From DRYM01 sp964526225 (GTDB lineage: Archaea > Thermoproteota > Thermoprotei_A > EX4484-217-1): a DNA stretch of 13,000 nucleotides. The position numbers and the translations under genes are program-made. The stretch spans positions 1 through 13,000 of the forward strand of contig CAZGLL010000035.1 in NCBI GenBank assembly GCA_964526225.1, written 5' to 3'. Shown here one piece after another: positions 12,680-13,000 of the stretch. Numbering within the stretch: position 1 is the stretch's first letter; each line of letters starts with the position of its first letter. The notes under the pieces were generated by a model, which searched no databases, was not told the origin of the DNA, and saw only the letters and a list, made by a program, of their open reading frames with translations.

Positions 12680-13000
12680 CACGTCTCCACTTTAGCCCCC
12701 ATAGCCTTAATCGTTCTCGCTAACGGTAAAGCAACTAATAACCCTATTGTTGCTTGCCCTAAGTTAACGGGTATTTCTAATGCAGCAACCATTGGCGGAT
12801 ACCCTAATACCACTACTTGATATGTGAAGTATCCTAAAACCATTTCTAAACCCCCTAGAATTATCGCGTAAACGTCTCCTCCAACCTTAGGATCATATTT
12901 GAATCCTAGGTAGAGAATTCCTAATGCAAGCAATGCCCCTAGGATGAACCATAGTTCTCCAGGTATTGAGAATTTTACTTCAGAACCTAGGAAGTAAAGT
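12679..13000 (-). CDS. Probable ECF transporter substrate-binding (S) component, C-terminal part
   Basis: The minus-strand frame is open from the right edge to the TGA at 12679-12681, so the 5' end lies outside the window; the TTG at 12933 is an internal leucine. About 106 residues are visible. They are very hydrophobic, with 'WFILGALLALGILYLGF', a helix around 'YAIILGGLEMVLGYFTYQVV', and 'ALEIPVNLGQATIGLLVALPL', the Glu-Ile-Pro-x-Asn-x-x-Gln...Gly pattern common near the last helices of S components. The direct overlap with the fused ECF ATPase supports this reading. The substrate (a vitamin such as riboflavin or thiamin, or another micronutrient) cannot be told from this fragment. Confidence 0.7.
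   Translation of the reverse strand, partial: LYFLGSEVKFSIPGELWFILGALLALGILYLGFKYDPKVGGDVYAIILGGLEMVLGYFTYQVVVLGYPPMVAALEIPVNLGQATIGLLVALPLARTIKAMGAKVET

Noticed and set aside
12679..12933. TTG at 12933 as the start of the S-component gene
   Set aside because: The frame continues upstream to the window edge with hydrophobic, S-component-like sequence, so the TTG is an internal leucine codon.

Overview
This AT-rich window reads as chromosomal DNA of a hyperthermophilic archaeon, most likely Thermoproteota (Crenarchaeota; Desulfurococcales or a relative is a guess). The reasons are a HerA-Rad50 gene pair, heavy AGG/ATA codon use, TTTAAA-type TATA boxes instead of bacterial promoters, T-run terminators, short or overlapping gene junctions, and a fused two-domain ECF ATPase. 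No rRNA, tRNA, CRISPR array, insertion sequence or phage gene was seen. Every long reading frame looks intact; the only partial genes are those cut by the window edges.

Layout. (1) 1-3201, plus: the C-terminal part of the HerA DNA translocase, then full-length Rad50 seven bases later; this is the archaeal double-strand-break resection machinery. mre11 and nurA, usually in the same cluster, are not visible. (2) 3310-4932, plus: a ROK-family sugar kinase with a TTG start behind a strong Shine-Dalgarno sequence, then an unrecognised 214-residue protein. (3) 4919-5599, minus: an endonuclease III-type DNA glycosylase with an iron-sulfur cluster, whose 3' end overlaps that of the unknown gene. (4) 5600-5941: a divergent regulatory region rich in TTAG/CTAA half-sites, with a DtxR-like palindrome at the predicted feoB transcription start. 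(5) 5942-8466, plus: FeoB ferrous iron transporter and a small four-helix membrane protein, probably one transcript. (6) 8552-9178, plus: a DUF1028 protein with its own promoter, ending against a convergent gene for a 93-residue helical protein (9175-9456, minus). (7) 9457-9727: a noncoding spacer with several TATA-like boxes. (8) 9728-13000, minus: an ECF-type vitamin or metal transporter read from the right edge, as S component (partial), fused ATPase EcfA, EcfT, then a SpoIIM/DUF95-like membrane protein with its own promoter.

How they work together. HerA and Rad50 process DNA ends and Nth repairs oxidised bases, so the left half is dominated by genome maintenance. FeoB plus its small partner probably form an iron-responsive unit; the iron could serve Fe-S enzymes such as Nth, but nothing in the sequence links them directly. 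The right third is a micronutrient uptake system. I see no clearly new multi-gene defence or mobile system. The best leads are the feoB control region, a PCNA-binding-like tail on Rad50, an asymmetric ECF ATPase, and several unrecognised small genes tightly coupled to known ones.
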